From Candidatus Nitrososphaera gargensis Ga9.2 (lineage in GTDB: Archaea > Thermoproteota > Nitrososphaeria > Nitrososphaerales > Nitrososphaeraceae): 64,000 nucleotides of DNA. The translations under genes were made by a program, and so were the position numbers. Positions 35,705-44,130 of the stretch are shown here, one piece after another (positions within the stretch are counted from its first letter, which is position 1; each line of letters opens with the position of its first letter). The notes beneath the pieces are model-generated. The model did not search any database. It was not told the DNA's origin and worked only from the letters and a program-made list of their open reading frames with translations. Where the stretch lies: contig NC_018719.1 in the NCBI RefSeq assembly GCF_000303155.1, positions 1,550,001-1,614,000 of the forward strand. The letters are read 5' to 3'.

Positions 35705-35893
35705 TCAAGATCCAAAATAAGCTGTTTTCCTCCTGCTCAAGTAGCCTACATATCTTTTGTAGATATTGTCGGGTATCGTTTTATAATAATACAGGAGAAA
35801 CAGGACAAAGAGGACAATTAGCGTATAGATGACAATAGATCCTGCTAGCAATTCCAAGTACCAAGTCAGTCCATCAGTTACGTCTGTTGCCAT
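35705..35893 (-). CDS. Single-helix membrane microprotein of the TGCA regulon
   Basis: A 62-residue protein with one membrane helix (AGSIVIYTLIVLFVLFLLYY) and a basic aromatic tail. It has an exact TGCA element 41 bp upstream. A 66-residue protein of similar plan is encoded at 54849. The function is unknown. Confidence 0.65.
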   Translation of the reverse strand: MATDVTDGLTWYLELLAGSIVIYTLIVLFVLFLLYYYKTIPDNIYKRYVGYLSRRKTAYFGS

Positions 35894-35934
35894 CTATGTA
35901 ATAGCAGTTCATCACGTTGATAATGTCTAGGTAT

Positions 35935-35948
35935 TGCATTGCAATGCA
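35935..35948. promoter_or_regulatory. TGCA element 5 (exact)
   Basis: TGCA-T-TGCA-A-TGCA, 41 bp from the start at 35893 (minus strand). Confidence 0.85.
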
Positions 35949-35991
35949 AAGAATCCAACGCAAGCATTAAGTTGAATAAAATAAGAGGTTA

Positions 35992-36441
35992 TTACCTGAC
36001 TACGAGCACAGAGCACTTGGCATGAGTTACAACTCCATTTGCAACGCTTCCAATCAGGAAGCGCTTTATGCCTGTTCTTCCATGCGTACCCATGACTATC
36101 AGGTCTACATTTTTGCTCTCGGCGTACTTGATGATGGAATCTGCGGCCGAAGCTATGTCAAGTATGGTCTCAGACGAAGCCTTGACTCCTTCCTTTGCAG
36201 CCAATTCACCTAGGTTCTTGTACCACATTTCTGAATGGCGCTTGGCTTCCTCTATGTACCGCACGATCACAAGCCCAGCGGCCTTGTATTCGACATATGG
36301 TGGGTTGACCACTGCATGCATGAAAATAATTTCAGCCTTGGCCATCTTGGCCAGCTTTATCGCATACTTGGCAGCCTGAAAAGAAGGGTCAGAGCCATCC
36401 AACGGCACAAGTATTCGCTTTGGCAGTATGGCGCTTGGCAT
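35992..36441 (-). CDS. Universal stress protein (UspA family)
   Basis: A 149-residue single-domain Usp. It has the N-terminal strand ILVPLDGSDPS and the nucleotide loop GTHGRTGIKRFLIGSVA (G-x2-G-x9-G-S/T pattern), so it is expected to bind ATP. It starts 3 bp after the stop of the four-CBS gene at 36445, so CBS and Usp are made from one transcript and may act together in energy sensing. Confidence 0.93.
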   Translation of the reverse strand: MPSAILPKRILVPLDGSDPSFQAAKYAIKLAKMAKAEIIFMHAVVNPPYVEYKAAGLVIVRYIEEAKRHSEMWYKNLGELAAKEGVKASSETILDIASAADSIIKYAESKNVDLIVMGTHGRTGIKRFLIGSVANGVVTHAKCSVLVVR

Positions 36442-36444
36442 CCT

Positions 36445-37236
36445 CTATCTGCCCCTCTGAAATGCCTCTACCAAGTCTCTGGCGGTGACCATGGCCACGA
36501 TCTCATCACCCTTAGTCAGAGGAAGCCTCTTGATCTTGCGGGAAAACATTATCTTGGCTGCGTCCTTGGCACCGATTCCAAGCTTTGCAGTCACCACTGG
36601 ATACGTGCAGTAGGCACCCACTCTTTCTTCAATATCGATGCGCTGTCCCAGAACCCTGAGCAGATCTCTTTCAGTAAATATCGCGTATGGCGAGCCATTT
36701 GTAGTTACAACTACACTTCCGATTCCTTTCTTGAGCATCATTTTGGCTGCTGCAAGAATTGTGTTATCCGGCTTGATTGTAAAGATCCGGTTTGTCATCG
36801 CGCTTTCTATTGACGGGTTCCTGTCTGTCTGGAGGAACGCTCTGACAATGTCGGAAGCGGTTATTATGCCGACCAACTGGTCTGCCCCCGTCCGCCTTTC
36901 TTTCTCAAACACCAGAAGCCTTGCCTTTTTAGAGATCATGGTCTTTGCCGCCTCAAGTATGCTGGTCTCGCGATTTATCTTTGTGAACTTTTGAGTCAGG
37001 ACGTACCTGACTTGTTTGTTTGTCACTGTCTTGTTCAAAACAAGGTGCTGCAGTAACTCTCTTTCCGTTATGATGCCGTCTACTCTTTCGCCTTCAACTA
37101 CTACCAGGTTGCCTATGCCCTTCAGTATCATCACCTGCACGGCATCCACAAAGTTCGTGTTTGGCCGCACCGTTACTACTGGCGAGCTCATAAAGTCGCC
37201 GACCTTCAGTTGTCGTTCTTCAGCCTGCTGCTTCAT
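36445..37236 (-). CDS. Protein with four CBS domains, operon with UspA
   Basis: A 263-residue product from ATG 37236; an ATG at 37254 is possible, but 37236 gives the common 39-bp spacing to the TGCA element. Four CBS units are visible: MSSPVVTVRPNTNFVDAVQV with GIITERELL, TKINRETSILEAAKTMISKK, IFTIKPDNTILAAAKMMLKK, and YPVVTAKLGIGAKDAAKIMF with MVTARDLVEAF. The family binds AMP/ATP or related ligands. No other domain is present. Confidence 0.92.
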   Translation of the reverse strand: MKQQAEERQLKVGDFMSSPVVTVRPNTNFVDAVQVMILKGIGNLVVVEGERVDGIITERELLQHLVLNKTVTNKQVRYVLTQKFTKINRETSILEAAKTMISKKARLLVFEKERRTGADQLVGIITASDIVRAFLQTDRNPSIESAMTNRIFTIKPDNTILAAAKMMLKKGIGSVVVTTNGSPYAIFTERDLLRVLGQRIDIEERVGAYCTYPVVTAKLGIGAKDAAKIMFSRKIKRLPLTKGDEIVAMVTARDLVEAFQRGR

Positions 37237-37275
37237 GCATAAACTTGGCTTCAAATTTTATTTAAAGAGGGAGAT

Positions 37276-37289
37276 TGCAGTGCAATGCA
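37276..37289. promoter_or_regulatory. TGCA element 6 (exact)
   Basis: TGCA-G-TGCA-A-TGCA, 39 bp from the preferred CBS start at 37236 (minus strand). Confidence 0.85.
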
Positions 37290-37297
37290 CAAAAACG

Positions 37298-38359
37298 CTA
37301 TGGGACGATTACCGCCCTTCCTATGATCTGCCCCTGTCTTAGCTGGTCTATTGCTTGGTTGATCTCCTTCAATGAAAAGCTCTGGTAGGCATGCTTTATT
37401 TTGCGCTGGCTGGCTAGCTCTATCACTTCTTTCAGCTCGTTATAGTTTCCCCACAACGATGCGATCACTTGGTACTCGTTTACTATCGCTGGCAAGAGCG
37501 GGATTTTTATCTGGCTGCCAAACAGGCCTACTACCACCAGCGCACCGCCCTTTGCCAGCATCCTGACCGAATCGGCTATCGTATTCTCTGCACCAACGGT
37601 GTCAACTACCACATCGATCCCTCTGCCGTCTGTCAGCTCTAACACCTCATCACGTATGTTCCGTGTGGTTGCCGAGTTTACTGTGCGATCGGCACCAAAA
37701 TTCTCGGCAAGGCTGAGCTTTTTGTCTTTCCGGTCCACTGCAATGACAGTCGAGTGTGGCGCAAGGAGCCTGGCGTACTGGATGCCATACGCACCAAGGC
37801 CGCCCATTCCGACTATTGCGATGTTTGTCCCGGGACCAAGCATATGCGTCACCTTTTTGACTGCCCTGTACGGGGTGAGTCCTGCGTCTGTCAGCGGCGC
37901 AAGCTCTTCAGGAGTCAATCTGCCCTTTTTTGGAACCTTGACAAGGAACCTGTACGAAGGCACAAGTATGTATTCGGAGTATCCGCCATCGCGCTGCGAC
38001 AGGCCGGGCCACTGCGGAGCAACACAGAGCTGCTCGTCACCCCTTTTGCAGAACGTGCATATGCCGCAGCCCCATCCACCGAAAATTGCAACAAGCTCGC
38101 CCTTGCTGAACAGCCCTTCCGGCACCGTATTGCCAATCTCTTCGACCCAGCCGGCGTTTTCGTGACCGGGAATCTTGGGCAGCGCCAGCGGGATTGCATC
38201 TTTCCATTCTCCGTTTATCAGATGAAGGTCACTGTGGCAGAGGCCGGCTGCGCCTACCCTGACAAGGACAGCTTCGCCATGAACGTTGCTAGGCTTTGGA
38301 ACTCTTTCAACTACAAGTGGTCTTTGGTATTGGTGAATGCGCGCAGAGAGCATTTGCAT
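37298..38359 (-). CDS. Zinc-dependent alcohol dehydrogenase (MDR family)
   Basis: A 353-residue product from ATG 38359, which gives 40 bp to the TGCA element; an ATG at 38383 lies too close to it. The catalytic-zinc region is GLCHSDLH with GHENAGWVEEIG. The structural-zinc lobe is CGICTFCKRGDEQLC. The NAD(P)-binding motif is GMGGLGAYGIQYAR. It probably oxidises alcohols or reduces aldehydes with NAD(P); the substrate is unknown. It is expected to be stress-regulated by the upstream element. Confidence 0.93.
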   Translation of the reverse strand: MQMLSARIHQYQRPLVVERVPKPSNVHGEAVLVRVGAAGLCHSDLHLINGEWKDAIPLALPKIPGHENAGWVEEIGNTVPEGLFSKGELVAIFGGWGCGICTFCKRGDEQLCVAPQWPGLSQRDGGYSEYILVPSYRFLVKVPKKGRLTPEELAPLTDAGLTPYRAVKKVTHMLGPGTNIAIVGMGGLGAYGIQYARLLAPHSTVIAVDRKDKKLSLAENFGADRTVNSATTRNIRDEVLELTDGRGIDVVVDTVGAENTIADSVRMLAKGGALVVVGLFGSQIKIPLLPAIVNEYQVIASLWGNYNELKEVIELASQRKIKHAYQSFSLKEINQAIDQLRQGQIIGRAVIVP

Positions 38360-38399
38360 GCCAACAGTAGGGACTTGCTTCATATTTTAACAAACAGTA

Positions 38400-38418
38400 T
38401 GCACTGGCGTGCATTGCA
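38400..38418. promoter_or_regulatory. TGCA element 7 (extended, degenerate)
   Basis: TGCA-C-TGGC-G-TGCA-T-TGCA, four units with one degenerate. It is 40 bp upstream of the ADH start at 38359. Confidence 0.65.
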
Positions 38419-38429
38419 CACGCATGAGC

Positions 38430-39251
38430 TTATGATTTTGATTTTCTGAGACCTTTCATCACAACATCCCAAGGGGTTACAATCGAGCCATTATCTAGTA
38501 GCAGGCAAGGGGCGTTGAGATCGAGCAAGAGTTCAGCCGCCAAACCTGCGGGCGTATCTCGATTAACAGATTTAGCTGCAGCCAGATCAAGGATGTTGAC
38601 TTGAGTCTCGAAAAGCCCGTCCAAGCCTCGCGACAAGACAGTCTCTCTGCCCCCATAGCTCAGGAGATATTCGAGCATCTTGCGATCATTTAGGACTCCT
38701 GTATTGGAGTTATTGTCTTTAACGATCAAGTTTCGAATTCCTTGCTCTAACATTATTTCTAAAGCGTCTCCTATACTTGTGTTACTCTTTACTGCGACTA
38801 ATGGGGATGACAATCGATCGATTGGTGTATCTAGCTTTGAAGCCATTGCGACTCTTAATACATCACGTATAGACAGAGAAGTAACAACACTTTGCTTGAC
38901 TGTTATGGGTACAAATGCAAATCCGGTCTTGCTAAAAATATCTAGCGCGACACTTAGAGGGTAGTCGACCTGCACCGCGTGTTCAAATCGGCTCATCACC
39001 ATCGATGCTGTTCCCTGCAGCCAACCCTTTGGGTGGTACAAGATGTGTTCGATGATGTGCCTGCCCCCTATTGCTCCTACAACCTTGTGGTTATCAAGAA
39101 CCACTACTCCATCAACATAGATCTGGGGACCTATAGCCAAGAATGTGGCAACTTGCAGTAGCGGATCTGACGGGCTGGCTGAGAGAAGTGGCCGTTTGAA
39201 GATGTGAGGAACTATGTCAAATATCGGCCGCTCTGTTTCTGCAAGCTGCAT
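38430..39251 (-). CDS. CBS-domain protein, divergent
   Basis: A 273-residue protein with about four weak CBS-like units, for example YVDGVVVLDNHKVVGAIGGR, LDIFSKTGFAFVPITVKQSV, and VAVKSNTSIGDALEIMLEQG with IRNLIVKDNN. The end (CLLLDNGSIVTPWDVVMKGL) is a typical last CBS strand-helix. It begins 12 bp after the small HTH gene at 39264, so the two probably form an operon under TGCA element 8. Confidence 0.85.
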   Translation of the reverse strand: MQLAETERPIFDIVPHIFKRPLLSASPSDPLLQVATFLAIGPQIYVDGVVVLDNHKVVGAIGGRHIIEHILYHPKGWLQGTASMVMSRFEHAVQVDYPLSVALDIFSKTGFAFVPITVKQSVVTSLSIRDVLRVAMASKLDTPIDRLSSPLVAVKSNTSIGDALEIMLEQGIRNLIVKDNNSNTGVLNDRKMLEYLLSYGGRETVLSRGLDGLFETQVNILDLAAAKSVNRDTPAGLAAELLLDLNAPCLLLDNGSIVTPWDVVMKGLRKSKS

Positions 39252-39263
39252 ATCAGTTCCCTC

Positions 39264-39434
39264 CTAATCAGAAGCTGCATAGCCTAGCAGCTTGAGGAGC
39301 TTTTTCACTGTCATCTGATCCATTCTCAACTGATCAGAGATATCCTTTATTGAAATCCCAGCTTCATACATTCTTGACAGCCGCTTCAGTAGCGCTGCGT
39401 CAATATTTGTTGCGTTTCCTATCACGATTACCAC
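39264..39434 (-). CDS. Small helix-turn-helix protein in operon with CBS gene
   Basis: About 56 residues from GTG 39434. The upstream ATG at 39482 lies inside the TGCA element and is unlikely to be used. The HTH is LKRLSRMYEAGISIKDISDQ then LRMDQMTVKKLLKLLGY, a compact helix-turn-helix of the kind used for DNA binding. Because it has its own TGCA element and precedes a CBS gene, it is one candidate for a regulator acting on the island. Direct evidence is lacking. Confidence 0.7.
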   Translation of the reverse strand: MVIVIGNATNIDAALLKRLSRMYEAGISIKDISDQLRMDQMTVKKLLKLLGYAASD

Positions 39435-39477
39435 GAGGTACGACTGCGAAACAGTGTGATAAGGACTTGGAATTTTG

Positions 39478-39491
39478 TGCATTGCAGTGCA
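39478..39491. promoter_or_regulatory. TGCA element 8 (exact)
   Basis: TGCA-T-TGCA-G-TGCA, 43 bp from the GTG at 39434 (minus strand). Confidence 0.85.
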
Positions 39492-39558
39492 TTCATGCTA
39501 TGGAAATAGAATCCTCCTTCACACCACTTAAATCAAATTAATTCTACAAGACAATTGA

Positions 39559-39966
39559 ATGTCTCCGTCATCTGGCATTTCGTCAGAACAAATAGCCAGC
39601 ATCGACATTTCGCCATTTTGGAAGAAAAACGAGCCTCTATTGAGAGAATTAGAAAGGTCAGAAATGCCTTCAAAGTCAAGGTTAATCTATAAAGAAATAG
39701 CCAGCAATACAGACAGTAACAATAATCACATACTAACAAACTACGACCTTGTTAACATCTATGACAACCGAAAGCACTTTTTTGGGATAGTCGCGGAGCT
39801 GTCTCCAGATCGTTCCTCGGTAATAAGAGAGGAAATTGTTGCAGGCAACGGATTGTCTAATGCTAAAAAGACTATGGTAGATGGCAGCAGGATAAGCAAC
39901 AAAGCACATATAGATTGGCTAAAGACTATGAGCCAAAATGATGTCTGCCGACTGTTCCGCACCTAG
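39559..39966 (+). CDS. 135-residue protein of unknown function
   Basis: A hydrophilic protein starting at ATG 39559 without membrane segments. The middle (HILTNYDLVNIYDNRKHFFG) and end (KAHIDWLKTMSQNDVCRLFR) look like folded alpha/beta sequence. I do not recognise a family. It has no TGCA element directly upstream; the nearest, at 39478, faces the other strand but is 67 bp from this start. Confidence 0.55.
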   Translation: MSPSSGISSEQIASIDISPFWKKNEPLLRELERSEMPSKSRLIYKEIASNTDSNNNHILTNYDLVNIYDNRKHFFGIVAELSPDRSSVIREEIVAGNGLSNAKKTMVDGSRISNKAHIDWLKTMSQNDVCRLFRT

Positions 39967-40115
39967 AAGAATATCATCAATTCCCGCACCGAAGCACAGT
40001 TAGAAAACTTGTTGAAGTTGATTGATTATATCTGCACATTTCATCATCCGAAAGTGGTCAGCTGGCGGTCTTTGAATAGAACCTAGCCGTGAGACCCTTT
40101 CTTCGCGACCTCTTG

Positions 40116-40364
40116 TTATGTCATGAGGTCAAGTGCCATCTTTAATTCTGCTATTTCTTTTGCAATTACTTCACTTTCAGATTCGGCTGTAGCATATTTT
40201 GAGAGCTTTTCGCATGCTGCGATCTCTGCGGACAGCAAATCCTTCTTGTCCATGCATAGGCTGTGAAAGTCTGCAGAAAACGCATAGGTAACTCTTTGCT
40301 TGCCGCTGCTGCAACCACAGGTCTTTGCTATCACTATATCTGATTGCGGATAGACTACGTTCAT
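40116..40364 (-). CDS. 82-residue protein divergent from the PHA synthase gene
   Basis: The ATG at 40364 is preferred because it gives the usual 40 bp to the TGCA element. An ATG at 40463 would place the element inside the gene. It contains CGCSSGKQRV near the start and a helical C-terminus (SESEVIAKEIAELKMALDLM). It may help PHA synthesis, as its position opposite phaC suggests, but it does not clearly resemble PhaE or PhaR. Confidence 0.55.
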   Translation of the reverse strand: MNVVYPQSDIVIAKTCGCSSGKQRVTYAFSADFHSLCMDKKDLLSAEIAACEKLSKYATAESESEVIAKEIAELKMALDLMT

Positions 40365-40404
40365 GAGCAGAGTTGTTGGGATGGAGATATTTACATTGCG
40401 CGTT

Positions 40405-40418
40405 TGCAGTGCATTGCT
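40405..40418. promoter_or_regulatory. TGCA element 9 (one mismatch)
   Basis: TGCA-G-TGCA-T-TGCT, 40 bp from ATG 40364 (minus strand) and 105 bp from the phaC start (plus strand). Confidence 0.7.
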
Positions 40419-40523
40419 TTGAATTCCTATAGCACAAATAGCATTCTCCGATTTACAGGGCATATGAGTCTTGAAGGTTTATTTGTGATAGAGAATCGAT
40501 AAAGCCGAGGAATTAGAGATAGG

Positions 40524-41897
40524 ATGGACATGAACCAACTAACATCAACATTTCTTGACGCTTGCCTGTACGGCCTCAAACTGTCGAATATATACAATTC
40601 AGTCTATTTGCGAGCGTTTCAAAAAGCGGTTACAGAAGAAAGAAAAGGTGTAATTGAAGCTGCGATGGGAGGCGGAGGTAAAGGAACAATTTCTTACAAT
40701 ACGGTAGAATCAATATACAACAAGTGGCTAAAGAATGTAGACGAAGAACTAGAGGCAGAATTGAAATCTGAACATTTTACAAGCCTACTCTCAAGATACA
40801 CGCGATTGCTGCTGGAGCAGCGTTCAATTTTCAGAAAAGCTGGTTATCCTGTCGACTATCTTGACCGTCTGTTTGATTGGTACGTGAGAAGCCACTTAGT
40901 TTTCTCGCTCATTCCAAAAGAATCCCATCTGGCACCATATGATGTGGTATACAGAAAAGGAAAGGCGAGATTGCTCCACTATCGCGCATTTGGACAAGAA
41001 GCACCAACTGCGAAAAAACAACCACTTCTAATAATTTATGCTCCAATCAACACCTTTCATATACTGGACCTGAATCCTAGGCGAAGTGTAGTTAGAGACC
41101 TTTTGACATCTGATGGCCTCGACATCTACCTGCTTGATTGGGGCTACCCCGACTGGAATGATAACCACCTGTCGCTAGAAGACTACCTTGGATACGTGAA
41201 TGATGCTGTTATAGTGGTAAAGGATCAAACCAAAGAAAACAAGATATCAATTCTTGGGTATTGCTGGGGTGGAATATTTGCACTTATCCATGCTGCCCTG
41301 AATCCAGAAGAGGTCAGGAACCTGGTCCTCATGGCAGTTCCGATAGATTTCAGCAAGGACGACACTATACTTGCAAGATGGTCAAAGGTGATTGATGTTG
41401 ATGCTATGATGGATGAATTTGGTCACATGGACGGTCAGGCACTTGATCTAGGTTTTCTGATGCGTAACCCGCCTAGATATGGCTTTGACAAATACTTAAA
41501 ACTCTTCCAGAAAACCTATGACAGCGAATTTGTCGACACCTTCATAGATGTCGAAAGGTGGCTGTACGACACTCCTCCGATACCTGGTGTCCTACACCGG
41601 CAAATCATCAACGATTGTTACAAGAATAACCTGCTGGTATCAGGCGGCATGGAGATTGCCAAAGATGGCAAAAAGCAAAAAGTTAATCTCAAAAAAATAT
41701 CCGTGCCGGTACTATCTATAATTGCAGAAAAGGATGACCTCGTTTCTCCTGCATCCTCTGCCGCTATAAATGACTATATCTCAAGCCAAGACAAATCAGT
41801 TCTGAATAACCCTGGCGGCCACGTTGCGTTATGTATTAGCAGCAACGCGCACAGAAAGCTCTGGCCCGAAGTGGCAAAATGGCTTCTCTCAAGATGA
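40524..41897 (+). CDS. phaC: Poly(3-hydroxyalkanoate) synthase, PhaC
   Basis: A 457-residue alpha/beta-hydrolase-fold polymerase. The lipase-like box is GYCWGG with the nucleophilic cysteine at about residue 247. The catalytic aspartate lies in AEKDDLVSPASS (about 402) and the histidine in PGGHVALCIS (about 432). It joins hydroxyacyl-CoA units into storage polyester. The long N-terminal helical region of about 160 residues resembles archaeal type III synthases, which usually need a PhaE partner. No PhaE-like gene is obvious next to it. Confidence 0.92.
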   Translation: MDMNQLTSTFLDACLYGLKLSNIYNSVYLRAFQKAVTEERKGVIEAAMGGGGKGTISYNTVESIYNKWLKNVDEELEAELKSEHFTSLLSRYTRLLLEQRSIFRKAGYPVDYLDRLFDWYVRSHLVFSLIPKESHLAPYDVVYRKGKARLLHYRAFGQEAPTAKKQPLLIIYAPINTFHILDLNPRRSVVRDLLTSDGLDIYLLDWGYPDWNDNHLSLEDYLGYVNDAVIVVKDQTKENKISILGYCWGGIFALIHAALNPEEVRNLVLMAVPIDFSKDDTILARWSKVIDVDAMMDEFGHMDGQALDLGFLMRNPPRYGFDKYLKLFQKTYDSEFVDTFIDVERWLYDTPPIPGVLHRQIINDCYKNNLLVSGGMEIAKDGKKQKVNLKKISVPVLSIIAEKDDLVSPASSAAINDYISSQDKSVLNNPGGHVALCISSNAHRKLWPEVAKWLLSR

Positions 41898-41930
41898 AGT
41901 CACATGCTTTTTGTTCGCCGCATCATAACC

Positions 41931-42380
41931 CTAGAAAAAAAGCTCCCAGACTTCTGACGCTGCAAGATCCTCGTCGGCCAGATTTCTCTTGAGATACCTT
42001 GCCAAGTCAGTAACTGTAATGATGCCCATAATATCTTGATTGTTCGCATCCTCGACCAAGAGATGCCTTAGTTTTTTCTGTCCCATTACCCGCGCGGCAT
42101 CTTCGACAGACGAACCTTTCTCTATAGACACTACTTGGTATGACATCAATGAGCCGGCGGTGATGCCACTTGGAGGCACACTGTTTGCAACGATCTTTAC
42201 AACATCGCGCTCTGTCAGTATCCCAATAATCCTGTCTTTGTCATCAGTTATCGCTATCGAGCTTATGTTGCGCTCCATCATTCTTTTTGCAGCATCAAAT
42301 ACGCTGTCCTTCCATCCCATTGTGATCATCTTGGTGGTCATGTAATCTGCAACTGTTGCTCCACTATTTTTCTGTGACAT
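41931..42380 (-). CDS. Two-CBS-domain protein
   Basis: A 149-residue product from ATG 42380 (MSQKNSGATVADYMTTKMIT), 47 bp from the TGCA element. The first in-frame ATG at 42446 lies beyond the element, so the element itself would be translated as NAVQCTT. The CBS pair is WKDSVFDAAKRMMERNISSI with GILTERDVVK, then MSYQVVSIEKGSSVEDAARV with GIITVTDLARYL. It probably senses nucleotides and has no attached enzyme domain. Confidence 0.9.
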   Translation of the reverse strand: MSQKNSGATVADYMTTKMITMGWKDSVFDAAKRMMERNISSIAITDDKDRIIGILTERDVVKIVANSVPPSGITAGSLMSYQVVSIEKGSSVEDAARVMGQKKLRHLLVEDANNQDIMGIITVTDLARYLKRNLADEDLAASEVWELFF

Positions 42381-42427
42381 TTCATCGTTATGTTTAACAT
42401 CAAATGACATATGCTGGTGGAATGTTG

Positions 42428-42441
42428 TGCACTGCACTGCA
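42428..42441. promoter_or_regulatory. TGCA element 10 (exact)
   Basis: TGCA-C-TGCA-C-TGCA, 47 bp from the CBS start at 42380 (minus strand). Confidence 0.85.
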
Positions 42442-42457
42442 TTCATAATTTAATAAG

Positions 42458-42895
42458 CTACCGATGAGAAACCAGCTTGCTGAATTGGCTTCTCGCCTCT
42501 TGTTCTGGTTCATCTAGACTGCCTTCTGCTATGGCAGATTGCGTATCTGCTTCAATGATTTCCAGCATGTAAAGTCCAAGCTTGGTCAATTTCACCTTAC
42601 TGCTTAGAACTCCAAAGTAGTAATCCCCGGTTTCAAGAACGTGTTGAACAACACCGCTCTTACTCATGGTCTCTGGTGCAGATAGCGTGGCCGGCTTATC
42701 AAACTCGATGACTCCTTTGGCCATCGCCCTGTTGACATCTTTCCGCGTAAAGCCATATTCTAGTAGCTCAAGGATCGACAGGCTTGCCAAGTTCACCACA
42801 GTGACAACTCTAATCATTACCGGATCGCTCAGCAATCCAGATAAGGCATCATGGTCAAGTGGTATTGTCGAGTCACTCACATTGTAACTCTGCAC
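42458..42895 (-). CDS. Winged-helix protein of unknown target
   Basis: A 145-residue soluble protein with a winged-helix pattern. The recognition region is about residues 40-65 (LSILELLEYGFTRKDVNRAM), followed by TGDYYFGVLSSKVKLTKLGL (wing and last helix). The acidic C-terminus (DEPEQEARSQF) may be a tail. It stands next to the CBS gene on the same strand and has a degenerate TGCA element upstream. It is a plausible regulator of the island. Confidence 0.7.
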   Translation of the reverse strand: MQSYNVSDSTIPLDHDALSGLLSDPVMIRVVTVVNLASLSILELLEYGFTRKDVNRAMAKGVIEFDKPATLSAPETMSKSGVVQHVLETGDYYFGVLSSKVKLTKLGLYMLEIIEADTQSAIAEGSLDEPEQEARSQFSKLVSHR

Positions 42896-42928
42896 TTGTA
42901 GTAGATATGTACCACGAATACACTGTCG

Positions 42929-42942
42929 TGCAACGCACTCAC
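42929..42942. promoter_or_regulatory. Degenerate TGCA-like element 11
   Basis: TGCA-A-CGCA-C-TCAC (core GTGCAACGCAC), 33 bp upstream of ATG 42895. It keeps the phase of the element but only one complete unit. Confidence 0.4.
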
Positions 42943-43111
42943 ATCATGGCAACGTGAAAAGCTTGAACATAGTATTTCTCGCCAAATTGAACTTACAGAT
43001 GAAGAAATTAGAACGATAATTGCAATTCTAATTCTCTGCATATGTATTGTCAATTTAGCGTAGGATCAAGTTCTCCTATGACTATCCACCAGATGGAGAT
43101 TTGAAAGTACC

Positions 43112-43476
43112 TTATTTCGCCAGCTTTTCAAGCAGATATTCCTTGAGTGCCACTGCATTGTTGAATTTCTCATCCTTGGCACCATAAAGCAGTAATACCG
43201 AAGTGTCAGAATGAACTTTTGCAGAATTGGCTCAACCAATTCTTTCTTGCCGTCTAGCTCTTTGAAATACCGCTCCTTGAATTCATTCCACTTGCGGGGG
43301 TCATGCCCAAACCACTTTCTGAGCTCATCGCTCGGAGCTATGTCCCTTAACCACAAGTCTATGTCTGCTTCTTCCTTTTTCATGCCCCTAGCCCAAAGCC
43401 TGTCTACAAATATATTGAAACTTCCGACAGTGGCATGCTTCTTCATGCTGTAGATTCTTCGCGTTTCAATCACCAT
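43112..43476 (-). pseudogene. DUF488-family protein with a frameshift
   Basis: From ATG 43476 the frame reads [10 protein letters not shown], then [20 protein letters not shown] and [18 protein letters not shown], which are DUF488 signatures. After EPILQK the frame is lost; one base later it continues [20 protein letters not shown] and ends LEKLAK at TAA 43112-43114. The change lies at a run of four Ts (43217-43220 on the plus strand) where five would keep the frame. This is a single-base homopolymer indel, so sequence error is a strong alternative to true loss. Confidence 0.82.
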
Positions 43477-43563
43477 GATGGAAGCCTCACATAGCAATAT
43501 CTCGAATTACTATTTAAGATCTATACAAGGACGTAACTTAATGTTCAGCTACCGGGACAAGGC

Positions 43564-43998
43564 TTATTGTCGCTGCAGAGAACTTGCCTTTATAGCAAGA
43601 GGAAACATTATTTCTTCTTCCTCTGAGAAATGAGTCCTCAGATTCTGGATAAATTGCGTCAGCTCCTGTTTTGCTTGCTGTTGTGGCATAGTTGTTGTCA
43701 TTTGAGGGAGTTTGTGTTTGAAGAACTCCATAATCCAGTTGTGTTCTTGTGCGATCTTGATAGATTCTTCCGCTTGCTCCCTTGCTTTGTGCATGATGAC
43801 GCGCATTATTATTGCTTCTTCCTCTACCGCATGACGTAAAATAGGTTCACTTAGTTCCTCCAGTATCCCCATGGATTGATTGTTAACGGTGGCGATAGTT
43901 TCTAATTCGGCTAACTTCAATTCAAATTGGCGGTGTTCTTTTTTCAGCCTTTCTACCAGATCAGGTATTGGCTCATCAAAGTTGATTTTATGGCTCAA
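43564..43998 (-). CDS. Hemerythrin-like HHE-domain protein
   Basis: A 144-residue four-helix protein with the hemerythrin cation-binding pattern: KKEHRQFELKL (first His), ILRHAVEEEAII (H...E), AQEHNWIMEFF and LRTHFSEEEEIMFPLA. These would hold a di-iron centre that binds oxygen, nitric oxide or senses iron. The length is typical. It has no TGCA element close by. It sits next to the ferredoxin gene, which is transcribed the other way. Confidence 0.88.
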   Translation of the reverse strand: MSHKINFDEPIPDLVERLKKEHRQFELKLAELETIATVNNQSMGILEELSEPILRHAVEEEAIIMRVIMHKAREQAEESIKIAQEHNWIMEFFKHKLPQMTTTMPQQQAKQELTQFIQNLRTHFSEEEEIMFPLAIKASSLQRQ

Positions 43999-44130
43999 AC
44001 AGACACTTCATTCCTCCGGCAGTGGATTTACTGTGACAATCGACTAATGAGTATCATCAGATAAAAGCATTGATAATTGTTGTAATCGAATGTGAACAAG
44101 CTCTATACGCAATGTGTTCTTTAAACCACC

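Noticed and set aside
42410-42446. N-terminal peptide MNAVQCTTFHQH of a CBS protein as a signal or leader
   Set aside because: It is the translation of the TGCA promoter element; similar pseudo-peptides precede several unrelated genes and the start lies downstream.
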